64,000 nt of DNA from Bacteroidales bacterium (GCA_017935505.1 JAGBHM010000032.1:46544-110543), one strand, 5' to 3'. Positions 1 to 10,328 are shown, numbered from the stretch's first letter. Translations and numbers: made by a program. The notes: generated by a model from the letters alone, not told the origin.

Positions 1-269
1 TGAAGGGTTCATACCAGGATATACTCGAGATGGAGTTGGGCCTTATTCCAGGTGTAACAGCATTTATCGCTGAGAGCGTTGCTGTGGAGGCCTCCATTAA
101 TGTACTGGGATTTAGTTATAAAAAGTATGACCAGACACGCAATCAAGTTTATCAGGGCTCTTTTGAGAGTAGTGGCGTGAACTTTAAAGTTGACATACTC
201 TCAATAAATATAGGAGTCTCTTTCTATTTTGACCGTCTGTTTGGAAATTCTAAAAAGAAAAAGAACTGA
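1..269 (+). CDS. Outer-membrane beta-barrel protein, C-terminal end (partial)
   Basis: The reading frame is open from the left edge, with codons in phase with position 3, so the ATG at 30 is internal. What remains alternates hydrophobic and polar residues in strand-like runs and ends in a penultimate strand (VSFYF) followed by a short Lys-rich tail. This resembles the last two or three strands of the small OmpA/OprF-like barrels common in Bacteroidales. The stop overlaps the next gene's start (TGATG), so the two are probably translated together. The family call rests on a short fragment. Confidence 0.6.
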   Translation, partial: KGSYQDILEMELGLIPGVTAFIAESVAVEASINVLGFSYKKYDQTRNQVYQGSFESSGVNFKVDILSINIGVSFYFDRLFGNSKKKKN

Positions 270-1819
270 TGAGAAGTTTCAGGCTATTTTTTGCGGCACT
301 CCTGCTGTTTGCACTTGTGGCGGGATGTATAAAGAATGATGTGCCCTATCCGGTTATAGAGGCTGCTATTACGGTATTCAGGGTGCAGGGGCAGAAGGGT
401 GCGGCCAATATAAATGTTGCAGAGAGGAGTGTAACAGTAGATCTTGCAGATACTGTAGATGTTAAGAAAGTAAAAATTCTGCAGTTTGAGGTTTCCGACA
501 ATGCAACAGTCTCTCCGGATGTTGTATCGGTTGTTGATATGTCACAACCATTGGTATATACTCTTACAACATTTCAGGATTATGTATGGACAATTAAGGC
601 TACCCAATCGATAGAGAGGAGCATTGAACTTGAAAATCAAGTTGGAAGTGCTATCTTCGATGAATTCAGCAAAATAGCGATAGTGAGTGTGTCAAACACA
701 ACCCCTTTGAACAATATCAAGGTAAAGAGTATGAAGATTGGTCCACAGGGGAGTGTGATAACTCCCGACTTTACCACTGTTACAGATTTTACAACTGCCA
801 GGGAGTTTAAATGGGACTACAAAGGCAGAAGTGAGACATGGCTCATTAAAGTGGTGAAATCAGATGTGAGCGTTGTAACCGGAACAGCAAATGCATTTGC
901 CAAGTATGTGATGGCAAATGGTGAGTTCCAGGCAGGCTCAGGAAATCCAACCTTTGTGTACAGAAAGGCTTCTGAATCTTCATGGACAACATTTTCTGGA
1001 GAAGTGGCTGTAAATGGCGGTACATTCTCAGCAAAAATTGCTGATCTTGAGCCTTCAACTGAGTATGTGATAAAATCGAAGGTGGGGGAGTTGTATGGAT
1101 CGGAAGTAACATTTACAACAGAGGCTGCCTTGCAGGTGGAGAATTCAGATTTTGAGAACTGGATAAAGGAGGGAAAATCATGGTTCCCTAACCTTGATCT
1201 GACATCAGAGCACTACTGGTGGGATTCAGGAAACCGCGGTGCAAATACTTTGGGAGAGAAGAATCCTACTGTAGCGGAGGAGAGTGTGGTTGTGAAGGGA
1301 AAGGCTGCAAAACTCTCATCAAGTGCAATTGTAGGGGTGTTTGCTGCAGGAAATATCTATACAGGAAAATATGTGAAGACAGTTGGTATCGGTGCCCAAT
1401 TGGATTTTGGAATACCTTTTACCAGTCGTCCAAGCTCTTTGAAAGGATACTATAATTATACCTCAGGTACAATCGACAAAACCAAGGATAAATTTGCACA
1501 CCTTAAGGGAGTGAAGGATACCTGCCACATATATGCAGTTCTTGCAGATTGGCCTGCTCCATATGAAATCAATACTACCAAGGAGATATTTCTGGATGTG
1601 GCAAATGACAAGAATATCATAGCATACGGAGATCTGCTTGATGGCGCTGGCACCGACGGCAAGTATAAGGAGTTTGAGATAAAACTCACATACAGGGACC
1701 TCTCCCGCAAGCCAAAATATATTCTTATTGTGGCAGCTGCCAGCAAGTATGGCGACTATTTTACAGGAAGCACAAGCTCTGTGCTCTATGTGGATGAATT
1801 TTCTTTATCATACGATTAA
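269..1819 (+). CDS. PCMD-domain lipoprotein
   Basis: A 516-residue predicted lipoprotein: an N-terminal hydrophobic segment ends in a lipobox (LVAGC, Cys20). The middle (about residues 205-285) looks like a fibronectin type III-like module. The C-terminal part, starting near 'ENSDFENW' and ending 'VDEFSLSYD', has the hallmarks of the PCMD family (putative carbohydrate metabolism domain), a jelly-roll-like fold of unproven function found on Bacteroidetes surface proteins. It overlaps the preceding barrel gene by one base. A cell-surface or periplasmic-face role in glycan or protein binding is inferred. A second PCMD protein lies at 55861-56835. Confidence 0.75.
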   Translation: MRSFRLFFAALLLFALVAGCIKNDVPYPVIEAAITVFRVQGQKGAANINVAERSVTVDLADTVDVKKVKILQFEVSDNATVSPDVVSVVDMSQPLVYTLTTFQDYVWTIKATQSIERSIELENQVGSAIFDEFSKIAIVSVSNTTPLNNIKVKSMKIGPQGSVITPDFTTVTDFTTAREFKWDYKGRSETWLIKVVKSDVSVVTGTANAFAKYVMANGEFQAGSGNPTFVYRKASESSWTTFSGEVAVNGGTFSAKIADLEPSTEYVIKSKVGELYGSEVTFTTEAALQVENSDFENWIKEGKSWFPNLDLTSEHYWWDSGNRGANTLGEKNPTVAEESVVVKGKAAKLSSSAIVGVFAAGNIYTGKYVKTVGIGAQLDFGIPFTSRPSSLKGYYNYTSGTIDKTKDKFAHLKGVKDTCHIYAVLADWPAPYEINTTKEIFLDVANDKNIIAYGDLLDGAGTDGKYKEFEIKLTYRDLSRKPKYILIVAAASKYGDYFTGSTSSVLYVDEFSLSYD

Positions 1820-1867
1820 CGGATATTGGGAGTAATTTGTTACTTTTACAAAAATATTCCTGATATT

Positions 1868-3301
1868 ATGAACAAGAACTTTCGTTTTTACGGCAAATAT
1901 ATTTTGGGGATACTGGCTTTCGGGCTGGTATCTCTCTCTTTTTCATGTACAAAAGAGGACTCTCCTTCAGATGGGAGAGAAGAGGTTGCAGCATCTGTAA
2001 AGCTGACAAATGAGTTTGTTCTTAAATATAGCAAGGCATATTATTTATGGAACGACAAGGTCTCGTATGAAAATAAAGATCCCCGCTATATCGAAGATCC
2101 GTTTGAATTGTTCGACAGCCTGATATATGAAGAACTTGACCAATGGTCATATCTTACAGATGATTCAGAGGCCATGTTCAACAGTTATGAAGGAGTTGAG
2201 ACCACCTATGGATATAACCTGGTTCTTGGAAAGTTCTCCAATTCTGAGGCATATTTTGCCGTAGTGCAGTTTGTCTATCCCGATTCTCCGGCGGAAAAGG
2301 CTGGAATCAAGAGAGGAGACATCATACTCAAAATTGATGGAGCCGATATCTCCGACAGCAACTACCGCAATCTCTACTACTCATCCAATATACAGCTGCA
2401 GCTTGGTGAGTATTCTGCGGCAGACAAGACAATATTCCTGTCGGAGACCAAAATATCAATGTCTGCGGTAAAGATGGTCATAGATGCTGTAAATACCTAT
2501 AAAGTAATAGAGTCATGGGGTCATAAGGTGGGCTATATCTGCTATACCGACTATGTTCCGGCTTCGCATGCAAAGCTTGCGGAGGTATGCACAGAGTTCA
2601 AAAATGCCGGAGTTACCGATGTCGTGCTTGATCTGAGGTACAATCCTGGAGGAGCTGTAGCCTCTGCCCAGTATCTTAGCAGTCTGTTTGTTCCAGAGCA
2701 CAATATGTTGGATGAGGATGTCTTTCTCAATGAGATATGGAATGAACAAATGACAAAATATTGGAAAGGAGAGGGAGAAGAGCTCACTACGAGATTTACA
2801 AAAAGTGTAATGCCGTATAATCTGAACCTGGAGAGGATCTACATACTTACAACCAGCGGAACAGCCTCGGCTTCAGAATCTACAATCGTAGGCCTCTCTC
2901 CATATATGGATGTAATTACAATTGGTGGTAGGACTCATGGTAAATATTGCGGAGCAATGCTGCTCCAGCCTCTGGATAAAAACGGTAAAGTGATAAGCAG
3001 CATAAAGAACTGGGCAATGAGTCTGGTTGTCTATAAATTTGCCAATAACGACAACTATACCGATTTCAAAGGAGGATTGCTTCCAGATTATGAGGTCGAA
3101 GATGACCTTATTGGTGCTGTATATCCTTTTGGAGATGTAAATGATCCGCATCTTGCCAAAGCCCTTGAACTTATAACAGGTATAAAGAGTTCTCCTACAA
3201 AGGTTTCTGAAGACAATGCCGATGTTTGTGCTTTTGAAATTCTTAAAAAAGAAACCCGACAGCTTAATGGCCGTCGGGGTGGATATTTGAAGAAATTGTG
3301 A
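1868..3301 (+). CDS. S41 family (C-terminal processing-type) peptidase lipoprotein
   Basis: A 477-residue serine protease of the tail-specific protease family. The ATG at 1868 is preferred over the in-frame one at 1826 because a signal sequence with a lipobox (SLSFSC, Cys27) follows directly, and a promoter-like TACTTTTA at 1841 sits between the two. A PDZ-like region spans roughly residues 105-200 (PDSPAEKAGIKRGD). The catalytic core has the nucleophile in TAS (Ser334) and the general-base lysine 25 residues on (Lys359 in THGK), the spacing known for the family. It probably acts on exported proteins in the periplasm or at the outer membrane. The last 20 or so codons double as the terminator of the convergent leu operon. 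Confidence 0.9.
   Translation: MNKNFRFYGKYILGILAFGLVSLSFSCTKEDSPSDGREEVAASVKLTNEFVLKYSKAYYLWNDKVSYENKDPRYIEDPFELFDSLIYEELDQWSYLTDDSEAMFNSYEGVETTYGYNLVLGKFSNSEAYFAVVQFVYPDSPAEKAGIKRGDIILKIDGADISDSNYRNLYYSSNIQLQLGEYSAADKTIFLSETKISMSAVKMVIDAVNTYKVIESWGHKVGYICYTDYVPASHAKLAEVCTEFKNAGVTDVVLDLRYNPGGAVASAQYLSSLFVPEHNMLDEDVFLNEIWNEQMTKYWKGEGEELTTRFTKSVMPYNLNLERIYILTTSGTASASESTIVGLSPYMDVITIGGRTHGKYCGAMLLQPLDKNGKVISSIKNWAMSLVVYKFANNDNYTDFKGGLLPDYEVEDDLIGAVYPFGDVNDPHLAKALELITGIKSSPTKVSEDNADVCAFEILKKETRQLNGRRGGYLKKL
3245..3278 (-). terminator. Intrinsic terminator of the leu operon, inside the S41 gene
   Basis: Read on the minus strand, CCCGACGGC (3278-3270) pairs with GCTGTCGGG (3263-3255), nine pairs with one G-T wobble and a six-base loop. 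It is followed by TTTCTTTTTT. It lies 31 bases past the leuB stop and entirely within the last codons of the convergent protease gene. Confidence 0.75.
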
Positions 3302-3308
3302 TACTCCT

Positions 3309-4373
3309 TTAAATCTGGCTACAGATGAATTCTCCTACCTCGGTGGTGCTGTAGCTCTGCTTGTCTGCTGCAAGGTCTTCTGTAACAATACCTTGCTCAA
3401 TACTCTCTCTGCAGGCCTGCTTTATGGCATCGGCCTCCTGTTTCATGCCGAACGAGTATTCCAGCATCATTGCGGCAGAGAGAATTGTTGCCACCGGATT
3501 GGCGATATTCTTACCCTTTGCTTGTGGATATGAGCCGTGGATCGGTTCATAAAGAGAGAGATTCTCTCCAACTGATGCAGAAGGCAACAATCCTATGGAG
3601 CCAGTAATTACACTCGCTTCGTCACTTAAAATATCACCAAAGAGGTTTTCTGTAAGCAGCACATCAAACTTTCCTGGAGCGGTTACAAGCTGCATTGCAG
3701 CATTATCTACAAACATGAAATCAAGTTCAATATCGCTGTAGAGCTCCTTATGAAGTTCCTTTACAGTCTCTCTCCACAATCTGCTTGTAGCAAGCACATT
3801 GGCCTTGTCTACCAAAGTTACCGAACCTCTTCTCATCTTGGCAAGTTCAAATGCCTTTACCGCGATGCGTCTGATCTCATCTTTACTATACACGCATGTA
3901 TCAAAGGCAACATTGCCATTCTCACTTCTTCCTCTCGGTTCACCAAAATAGAGACCTCCGGTAAGCTCCCTTACAATCATAAGATTGGCACCTTCAATCC
4001 TCTCCTTTTTAAGGGGAGAACGTTCTATAAGGCAGCTGAAAGGCTCTATGGGTCTTAGATTTGCAAAAAGTCCGAGACTCTTGCGCATCTTGAGTAATCC
4101 TTGCTCCGGCCTCACCTTTGCGTTGGGATTATTGTCATATTTAGGGTCTCCTATTGCCCCGAACAGTATGGCATCACTCTCCATACAGAGTTCGTGGGTC
4201 TTCAGGGGATATGGATCGCCGCACTCATCAATTGCACAGGCTCCCACAATTCCCTCCTCAAATTCAAATTCATGATTGTATCTCTTCCCTACAGTCTCAA
4301 GCACCTTTACCGCTTGGGCTATAATCTCCGGGCCAATGCCGTCTCCAGGAAGAACTGCTATCTTTTTTTTCAT
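3309..4373 (-). CDS. leuB: 3-isopropylmalate dehydrogenase
   Basis: A 354-residue enzyme that oxidatively decarboxylates 3-isopropylmalate to 2-ketoisocaproate with NAD+, the third step of leucine synthesis. The N-terminal start (KIAVLPGDGIGPEI), the RELTGGLYFG substrate loop, the VDKANVL segment and the metal-binding region GDILSDEASVITGSIGLLPSAS with EPIHGSYP near the C terminus are all as expected for full-length LeuB. It is last in the operon leuA-leuC-leuD-leuB, 26 bases after leuD. Its 3' end faces the S41 protease gene seven bases away. Confidence 0.97.
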   Translation of the reverse strand: MKKKIAVLPGDGIGPEIIAQAVKVLETVGKRYNHEFEFEEGIVGACAIDECGDPYPLKTHELCMESDAILFGAIGDPKYDNNPNAKVRPEQGLLKMRKSLGLFANLRPIEPFSCLIERSPLKKERIEGANLMIVRELTGGLYFGEPRGRSENGNVAFDTCVYSKDEIRRIAVKAFELAKMRRGSVTLVDKANVLATSRLWRETVKELHKELYSDIELDFMFVDNAAMQLVTAPGKFDVLLTENLFGDILSDEASVITGSIGLLPSASVGENLSLYEPIHGSYPQAKGKNIANPVATILSAAMMLEYSFGMKQEADAIKQACRESIEQGIVTEDLAADKQSYSTTEVGEFICSQI

Positions 4374-4399
4374 ATGTAAACCCTTTTTATTCTCTTCTG

Positions 4400-4993
4400 T
4401 TATTTTCTGTTTTTCTCGAAATCCTCTATTATCGGTTTGGTTGTAATCAGATAATCAATATCCTCCAATCCATTCTCGAGACAATGCCTTTTGTATTCAC
4501 CTATCGGGAAGAACTCTTTTTCTCCGGTTGAGCAGATGCATATACTCTTCTCGGGCAGATTTATTATAAGTTCCATTTTATCGGATTTTGCAGCTTCAGA
4601 AAAGATTTTCTGCAAAAATTCTTCACTCACCTGCACCGGCAGAAGGCCGTTGTTCAGTGCATTGTTTTTGAAAATATCTGCAAAAAAACTCGATACAACA
4701 GCCCTGAAGCCATAATCTGCAATGGCCCATGCTGCATGCTCTCTGCTCGAACCGCATCCGAAATTTTTTCCTGCCACCAGAATCCTTGCATTTTTGTCTG
4801 CTTTTGCAAATACAGAGTCCTCTATAACTTTTCCCTCTGATGTATATCTCCAGTCCCTGAACATCGCCTCTCCAAATCCCTCCCTCTTTGTTGCCTTGAG
4901 GAATCTTGCCGGTATTATCTGGTCTGTATCAATGTTCTCAACCTGTGTGGCGACAACTGTTGAGGTGAGTATATCTATTTTTTCAAATCCCAT
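4400..4993 (-). CDS. leuD: 3-isopropylmalate dehydratase small subunit
   Basis: A 197-residue swivel-domain subunit that works with LeuC to isomerise 2-isopropylmalate to 3-isopropylmalate. The signature IDTDQIIPARFLK and the active-site loop GKNFGCGSSREHAAWA are intact. It is third in the operon, 24 bases after leuC and 26 before leuB. The length fits the bacterial LeuD type of about 200 residues rather than the shorter archaeal type. Confidence 0.97.
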   Translation of the reverse strand: MGFEKIDILTSTVVATQVENIDTDQIIPARFLKATKREGFGEAMFRDWRYTSEGKVIEDSVFAKADKNARILVAGKNFGCGSSREHAAWAIADYGFRAVVSSFFADIFKNNALNNGLLPVQVSEEFLQKIFSEAAKSDKMELIINLPEKSICICSTGEKEFFPIGEYKRHCLENGLEDIDYLITTKPIIEDFEKNRK

Positions 4994-5017
4994 CTTCTAT
5001 AATTTTAAGCTTTATGT

Positions 5018-6388
5018 TTAAATTCGGGGGTCAGTCACCACTCCTGTTACAGCAGCGGCAGCTGCCACTATCGGGCTACAGAGCATGGTTCTTGCCCCTT
5101 GTCCCTGGCGGCCTTCAAAATTTCTGTTGGAGGTAGAGAGCGAGTAGGCTCCCGAAGGCACTTTGTCTTCATTCATTGCAAGGCATGCAGAGCATCCCGG
5201 CTGGCGTATTTCAAAGCCTGCCTCCGATAGAATTTTGTCGATGCCCTCATTTTTAATTTTCTGCTCCACTTCAACAGAACCCGGAACAAGCCAGACTGTA
5301 ATTCCATCTGCCTTCTTTTTGCCTTTTACATATTGAGCGAATGCTCTGAAATCCTCAATGCGGCCATTTGTACAGCTGCCTACAAAAATATAGTCTACCT
5401 TCTTGCCAAGCATCTTTTCCCCCTCTGTAAAGCCCATGTATTGCAGACCTTTGAGTCCGCTCTCATCACATTGCGGGATAGTGCCTGTAATTGCAATTCC
5501 GCGTCCTGGGTCTGTTCCGTATGTAATCATGGGCTCAATATCCTCGCCTCTGAATGTAAACTCTTTGTCAAATTTGGCATCTTTATCGGAGTAGAGTTGC
5601 TTCCATATAGCAACTGCCTCTTCAAACGCCTCCGGTGCGGGAGCATATTTTCTTCCTTTAATATAATCGAAAGTTGTTTTGTCAGGCGCCACAAAACCTC
5701 CGCGGGCACCCATCTCTATACTCATATTGCACACTGTCATCCTTCCCTCCATACTCATATTTTCAAACACCTCTCCAGCATATTCAACAAAGTGGCCTGT
5801 GCCTCCGCTTGTGCCGAGCCTGGATATTATATAAAGTATTACATCTTTTGGTGTAACACACTTCCCGAGTTTGCCGGAGACTGTAATGCGCATCTGCTTC
5901 GGTTTGTTCTGCAGGAGCGTTTGGGTTGCAAGAACCATTTCAACTTCACTGGTGCCGATTCCAAAAGCAATTGCGCCGAAAGCTCCGTGTGTGGCTGTAT
6001 GGCTGTCGCCGCACACTATGGTCATTCCAGGCTGTGTAATACCCTGTTCAGGGCCTATTACATGCACAATGCCATTCGACGGATGTCTCAATGGAAAATA
6101 GGAGATTCCATGCTCTGTGCAATTTTTTGCAAGTGTCTCGACAGGAATTCTGCACGAATCATCAGCAATAGGCTTCTCCTGGTTGAGGGTAGGGGTGTTA
6201 TGGTCGCATGTTGCAAATGTCTGCTGCGGTCTGAATACCTTTACCCCACGTTTTTTCAAACCTTCAAATGCCTGTGGCGAAGTTACCTCGTGGATAAAAT
6301 GTCTGTCGATATATAATTGAGTGGGGCCATTCTCCAATTGCTGGACAACATGAGCGTCCCATATTTTGTCAAAAAGTGTCTTTCCCAT
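5018..6388 (-). CDS. leuC: 3-isopropylmalate dehydratase large subunit
   Basis: A 456-residue [4Fe-4S] aconitase-family subunit. Cluster ligands are visible in VGSCTNGR and in [10 protein letters not shown] near the C terminus; the N-terminal segment [17 protein letters not shown] and [12 protein letters not shown] are typical of LeuC. I chose the ATG at 6388 ([15 protein letters not shown]), which aligns with the usual N terminus and starts 13 bases after the leuA stop. The longer frame from 6430 would overlap leuA and add unrelated residues. Confidence 0.96.
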   Translation of the reverse strand: MGKTLFDKIWDAHVVQQLENGPTQLYIDRHFIHEVTSPQAFEGLKKRGVKVFRPQQTFATCDHNTPTLNQEKPIADDSCRIPVETLAKNCTEHGISYFPLRHPSNGIVHVIGPEQGITQPGMTIVCGDSHTATHGAFGAIAFGIGTSEVEMVLATQTLLQNKPKQMRITVSGKLGKCVTPKDVILYIISRLGTSGGTGHFVEYAGEVFENMSMEGRMTVCNMSIEMGARGGFVAPDKTTFDYIKGRKYAPAPEAFEEAVAIWKQLYSDKDAKFDKEFTFRGEDIEPMITYGTDPGRGIAITGTIPQCDESGLKGLQYMGFTEGEKMLGKKVDYIFVGSCTNGRIEDFRAFAQYVKGKKKADGITVWLVPGSVEVEQKIKNEGIDKILSEAGFEIRQPGCSACLAMNEDKVPSGAYSLSTSNRNFEGRQGQGARTMLCSPIVAAAAAVTGVVTDPRI

Positions 6389-6401
6389 TAGATCCATTAT
6401 A

Positions 6402-7898
6402 TTAGATAAATTTGGAAATTGCATCCACAAATGCCTCTACGGAGGCTGTTATGATATCTGTATTTGCAGAGAAACCGTAATATAGATTGCCTCTGTTCTC
6501 TACCTGTACATGAACCTTTCCTACATCATTCGAACCTCTGGTGATGGCCTGTACAAGGAACTCCTCCACAACAATCTTTCTGTTGACCAGCTGTTTTACA
6601 GCTGAGAATGCCGCGTCTATAGGGCCATTTCCACTGCTTGTTGCAGTGCATATCTCTCCATCAATGTTGAGCTTTACAGTTGCCATAGGGACAGAGCCTT
6701 TACCTGATATTACCTGCAGGAATTTCAGGCGGATCTTGCGTGCAGCCTCGTTGCGGTTCACTCCAACTATAATGAGGAGATCGCTGTCGTTGACATCTTT
6801 TTTTGTATCGGCAAGGAGGAGGAATTTCTCATAGGCATGGTCGAGCTCTTCCGGAGAGAGATGGATTCCAAGTCTTTCGTAGTGATGTTTGAGGGCTGCT
6901 CTTCCGCTTCTGGCGGTCAATGCTATAACAGAATCGTTCACTCCCACATCCATAGGGTCGATAATCTCATAGCTCTCCCTGTTTTTCAGAACGCCATCCT
7001 GGTGTATTCCAGATGAATGGGCAAAGGCATTGCGGCCCACAATCGCCTTGTTCGGCTGTACAGGCATTCTCATGAGAGTTGATACCAGGCGGGAGTTCTT
7101 GTAGATCTGTCGGGCATCAATATCGGTATAGAATGGTAGGTCTTTGCGGCATTTGAGGGTCATTACAACCTCTTCTAAGGAGGTATTGCCGGCCCTTTCT
7201 CCAATTCCGTTGATTGTAACTTCAACCTGTCGGGCACCATTCATTACTCCTGATATGGTATTTGCAGTGGCCATGCCCAGATCATTGTGGCAGTGGGTGG
7301 AGATGATTGCCTTGTCGATGTTAGGCACATTGTTCATCAAAAACTTTATCTTCTCGCCATACTCCCAAGGGGTGCAATAGCCTGTTGTGTCAGGGATATT
7401 TACAACAGTTGCTCCTGCAGCAATTACAGCCTCAACCACTCTTGCCAGATATTCATTGTCTGTTCTTCCTGCATCCTCTGCATAAAATTCAACATCATCA
7501 ATCTTATTGCGGGCATATTTTACAGCTTTGACGGCACGCTCGATAATCTCCTCCCTATTTGAGTTGAATTTGTACCTTATATGTGAGTCTGAGGTGCCGA
7601 TACCGGTATGTATTCTTCCCTTTTTTGCATAGTGCAGGGCCTCTGCTGCAACATCTATATCATTTTCAACGGCACGTGTAAGTGCACATATCCTTGCTTC
7701 TGTAACATTTTTTGAAATTTCTACTACGGAATTGAAATCACCTGGGCTGGAAACAGGGAAACCGCATTCGATGATATCAACCTTCAATGCTTCAAGAGAT
7801 TTCGCCAACTCTATTTTTTCAATAGTATTAAGCTGGCATCCAGGTACTTGTTCGCCGTCTCTCAAAGTGGTGTCGAAGATGTAAATTTTCTGGTCCAT
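6402..7898 (-). CDS. leuA: 2-isopropylmalate synthase
   Basis: A 498-residue enzyme condensing acetyl-CoA with 2-ketoisovalerate, the committed step of leucine synthesis. The N terminus [14 protein letters not shown] is the DRE-TIM metallolyase signature. [13 protein letters not shown] supplies metal-binding histidines and [14 protein letters not shown] is the second signature. The C-terminal part (from about residue 390) is the LeuA regulatory domain, where leucine feedback is expected from the family. It is the first structural gene after the leader-terminator described at 7923-8117. The start ATG has no Shine-Dalgarno. Confidence 0.96.
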   Translation of the reverse strand: MDQKIYIFDTTLRDGEQVPGCQLNTIEKIELAKSLEALKVDIIECGFPVSSPGDFNSVVEISKNVTEARICALTRAVENDIDVAAEALHYAKKGRIHTGIGTSDSHIRYKFNSNREEIIERAVKAVKYARNKIDDVEFYAEDAGRTDNEYLARVVEAVIAAGATVVNIPDTTGYCTPWEYGEKIKFLMNNVPNIDKAIISTHCHNDLGMATANTISGVMNGARQVEVTINGIGERAGNTSLEEVVMTLKCRKDLPFYTDIDARQIYKNSRLVSTLMRMPVQPNKAIVGRNAFAHSSGIHQDGVLKNRESYEIIDPMDVGVNDSVIALTARSGRAALKHHYERLGIHLSPEELDHAYEKFLLLADTKKDVNDSDLLIIVGVNRNEAARKIRLKFLQVISGKGSVPMATVKLNIDGEICTATSSGNGPIDAAFSAVKQLVNRKIVVEEFLVQAITRGSNDVGKVHVQVENRGNLYYGFSANTDIITASVEAFVDAISKFI

Positions 7899-7922
7899 TG
7901 TAATAAAATGTAAGTGTAAAAT

Positions 7923-7950
7923 AAAAAAGCCGCTCTAAAATGAGAGCGGC
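7923..7950 (-). terminator. Attenuator terminator upstream of leuA
   Basis: On the minus strand GCCGCTCT (7950-7943) pairs perfectly with AGAGCGGC (7936-7929) around a six-base loop, followed by six T (7928-7923). It stands between the leader peptide stop (7984) and the leuA ATG (7898), so it must be read through for leu expression. The segment TGAGAG inside the leader ORF (8006-8001) can pair with CTCTCA (7946-7941) of the terminator's 5' arm, a plausible antiterminator. Confidence 0.85.
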
Positions 7951-7983
7951 ATTCAATTATAATCCAATATGAACAAATTCTGA

Positions 7984-8061
7984 CTATATAACGAAATACC
8001 CTCTCAACATGATGATGAGCAGCAGTTGTAGGGACAGCAACAGTCGGAATTGGTTGTTCAT
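7984..8061 (-). CDS. leu operon leader peptide (Leu/Ile-rich)
   Basis: A 25-codon ORF that begins MNNQFR, continues LLLSLQLLLIIML and ends RGYFVI with a TAG stop. Eight of these residues are leucine, in a run that also includes two isoleucines. An in-frame ATG at 8076 would give 30 residues, but it lies only about ten bases from the -7 element, so 8061 is preferred. The ORF is followed by a classic terminator and then leuA. Family knowledge of leader-peptide attenuation (as in enterobacterial leu and ilv operons) supports the reading that ribosome stalling at scarce Leu-tRNA blocks terminator formation. The peptide itself probably has no function beyond being translated. Confidence 0.85.
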   Translation of the reverse strand: MNNQFRLLLSLQLLLIIMLRGYFVI

Positions 8062-8086
8062 AAATATACTTTTCATTGTTGGTCTA

Positions 8087-8117
8087 CAAATGTAGAAATA
8101 AAAAATGAAGTTACAAA
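8087..8117 (-). promoter_or_regulatory. leu operon promoter
   Basis: On the minus strand TTTG at 8117-8114 and TACATTTG at 8094-8087 are separated by 19 bases, matching the Bacteroidetes primary sigma consensus TTTG-N19-TAnnTTTG. Transcription would start near 8080, just before the leader peptide. Confidence 0.8.
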
Positions 8118-8132
8118 TTGAAAGTTGCATTT

Positions 8133-8168
8133 AATTAAAAAAAAGGCAGCCAAAACTGACTGCCTTTT
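8133..8168 (-). terminator. Terminator after mutB
   Basis: Arms AAAAGGCAG (minus 8168-8160) and CTGCCTTTT (8149-8141) pair over nine bases, followed by a run of eight or more T on the minus strand. The A-rich upstream side makes it near-symmetrical. It separates mutB from the leu promoter. Confidence 0.85.
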
Positions 8169-8196
8169 CATTATTGATTTGCTTTTCAGATGAGGA

Positions 8197-10326
8197 TTAG
8201 TCCTCGAATTTCTGGTTAAGCATCTCTACCAATTTGATAGCTGCATAAGCAACTGGAGTACCAGGGCCAAAGATTGCAGCAGCACCTGCTTTGTAAAGAA
8301 CATCGTAGTCCTGAGCTGGAATTACACCACCTGCAACAACGATGATATCTTCTCTACCAAGTTTCTTGAGCTCTGCAATAATTTGAGGTACAAGAGTTTT
8401 GTGACCAGCTGCCAATGAAGATACACCTACAATGTGAACGTCATTCTCAACAGCTTGTTTAGCAGCCTCTTCTGGAGTCTGGAACAAAGGACCCATATCA
8501 ACATCGAATCCGCAGTCTGCGTAACCGGTAGCAACAACTTTTGCACCACGGTCGTGACCGTCCTGACCCAATTTTGCAATCATGATACGAGGCTGACGAC
8601 CCTCTTTCTTAGCGAAGGCAGCAACCATCTCTTTTGCTTTCTCAAACTCTGAATCGTTTTTAACCTCAGAAGAATATACGCCTGTATTCATACGGATAAC
8701 TGCTTTATATCTACCAACAATAGCCTCGCAAGCATCTGAGATCTCTCCCAATGTTGCACGTGCTTTAGCTGCCTCAACTGCAAGCTCCAACAAGTTGCCA
8801 GTTTTGTTCTTAACAGCCTCAGTGATAGCTGCAAGGCACTCTTGTACTTTTGCATTGTCGCGGTTAGCTCTAAGCTCTTTAAGTCTTGCGATCTGTTGCT
8901 CACGAACTTTAGCGTTGTCAACGTCAAGAATCTCGATAGGATCCTCTTTCTCAAGACGATATTTGTTGATACCAACGATTGTATCCTCGCCAGAGTCGAT
9001 TCTAGCCTGTTTACGTGCAGCAGCCTCCTCGATTCTGAGTTTAGGAATACCGGTCTCGATAGCTTTTGCCATACCACCAAGTTTCTCAACCTCCTGGATA
9101 TGACCCCAAGCTTTCTGTGCCAACTCATTGGTAAGAGCCTCAATGTAGTAAGAACCTGCCCATGGGTCGATAGAACGGCATACATTAGTCTCCTCCTGGA
9201 TGTAGATCTGAGTGTTACGTGCAATACGTGCAGAGAAGTCTGTAGGAAGTGCGATAGCCTCATCAAGAGCATTTGTATGCAATGACTGAGTGTGGCCGAG
9301 AGCTGCACCCATAGCCTCAACACATGTTCTTGCCACGTTGTTGAAAGGATCCTGCTCAGTAAGTGACCAACCTGAAGTCTGACAGTGAGTTCTCAATGAC
9401 AAAGACTTAGGATTCTGAGGGTTGAACTGGCTTACCAATTTAGCCCAGATCATTCTGGCAGCACGCATCTTTGCAATCTCCATGAAGTGGTTCATACCGA
9501 TTGCCCAGAAGAATGAAAGACGTGGTGCGAATGCATCAACTGAAATACCAGCTTTGATACCTGTTCTCAAATACTCAAGACCGTCGGCCAAGGTATATGC
9601 CATCTCGATATCGTTGGTTGCACCAGCTTCCTGCATGTGGTAACCTGAGATAGAGATAGAGTTGAACTTAGGCATATATTTAGAAGTATAAGCGAAGATA
9701 TCGCCGATAATTCTCATTGAGAATTCAGGTGGGTAAATATAGGTATTACGAACCATGAACTCTTTAAGGATATCGTTCTGGATAGTACCAGCCATCTCCT
9801 CAAGTTTTGCACCCTGCTCCAAACCTGCAACAATGTAGAATGCCATAACTGGAAGAACGGCACCGTTCATTGTCATTGAAACAGACATTTTGTTGAGAGG
9901 AATCTGGTCGAACAAAATCTTCATATCCTCTACTGAACAGATAGATACACCTGCTTTACCAACGTCTCCAACTACTCTTGGGTGGTCAGCATCGTATCCA
10001 CGGTGTGTAGCAAGGTCGAATGCAACTGACAAACCTTTCTGTCCTGCTGCCAAGTTTCTTCTGTAGAATGCATTTGACTCCTCAGCTGTAGAGAAACCTG
10101 CATACTGACGGATAGTCCAAGGTTTTTGAACATACATAGTGCTGTATGGTCCACGAAGGAACGGAGCAATACCTGCTGCGTAATTCAAATGCTCAAGTCC
10201 TTCCAAATCTGATTCGTTGTAATTTGTCTTTACAACAATCTTTTCGGGTGTCAACCACTCGCTGTTTTCAGCTTTTGAGCAAGCTGCACCACCATTATAT
10301 TTTAAATCTGAAAAATTCGGACGCAT
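8197..10326 (-). CDS. mutB: Methylmalonyl-CoA mutase large (catalytic) subunit
   Basis: A 709-residue adenosylcobalamin-dependent subunit that interconverts succinyl-CoA and (R)-methylmalonyl-CoA on the propionate/succinate pathway. The N-terminal TIM barrel includes the substrate region [20 protein letters not shown]. The C-terminal B12 domain has the base-off motif DGHDRG with the cobalt-ligating His at about residue 591, then SSLAAGHK and VVAGGVIP. It starts two bases after the mutA stop, so the alpha-beta heterodimer is made from one transcript. No epimerase or decarboxylase gene is adjacent. Confidence 0.97.
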   Translation of the reverse strand: MRPNFSDLKYNGGAACSKAENSEWLTPEKIVVKTNYNESDLEGLEHLNYAAGIAPFLRGPYSTMYVQKPWTIRQYAGFSTAEESNAFYRRNLAAGQKGLSVAFDLATHRGYDADHPRVVGDVGKAGVSICSVEDMKILFDQIPLNKMSVSMTMNGAVLPVMAFYIVAGLEQGAKLEEMAGTIQNDILKEFMVRNTYIYPPEFSMRIIGDIFAYTSKYMPKFNSISISGYHMQEAGATNDIEMAYTLADGLEYLRTGIKAGISVDAFAPRLSFFWAIGMNHFMEIAKMRAARMIWAKLVSQFNPQNPKSLSLRTHCQTSGWSLTEQDPFNNVARTCVEAMGAALGHTQSLHTNALDEAIALPTDFSARIARNTQIYIQEETNVCRSIDPWAGSYYIEALTNELAQKAWGHIQEVEKLGGMAKAIETGIPKLRIEEAAARKQARIDSGEDTIVGINKYRLEKEDPIEILDVDNAKVREQQIARLKELRANRDNAKVQECLAAITEAVKNKTGNLLELAVEAAKARATLGEISDACEAIVGRYKAVIRMNTGVYSSEVKNDSEFEKAKEMVAAFAKKEGRQPRIMIAKLGQDGHDRGAKVVATGYADCGFDVDMGPLFQTPEEAAKQAVENDVHIVGVSSLAAGHKTLVPQIIAELKKLGREDIIVVAGGVIPAQDYDVLYKAGAAAIFGPGTPVAYAAIKLVEMLNQKFED

Positions 10327-10328
10327 AA

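Noticed and set aside
1826..1867. Upstream start for the S41 protease
   Set aside because: It would place 14 residues before the signal sequence and runs through a promoter-like element.
5333..6316. A 327-codon open frame on the plus strand opposite leuC
   Set aside because: It lies wholly antisense to the well-conserved leuC, is rich in Cys and Ser without any domain, and reflects leuC codon bias.
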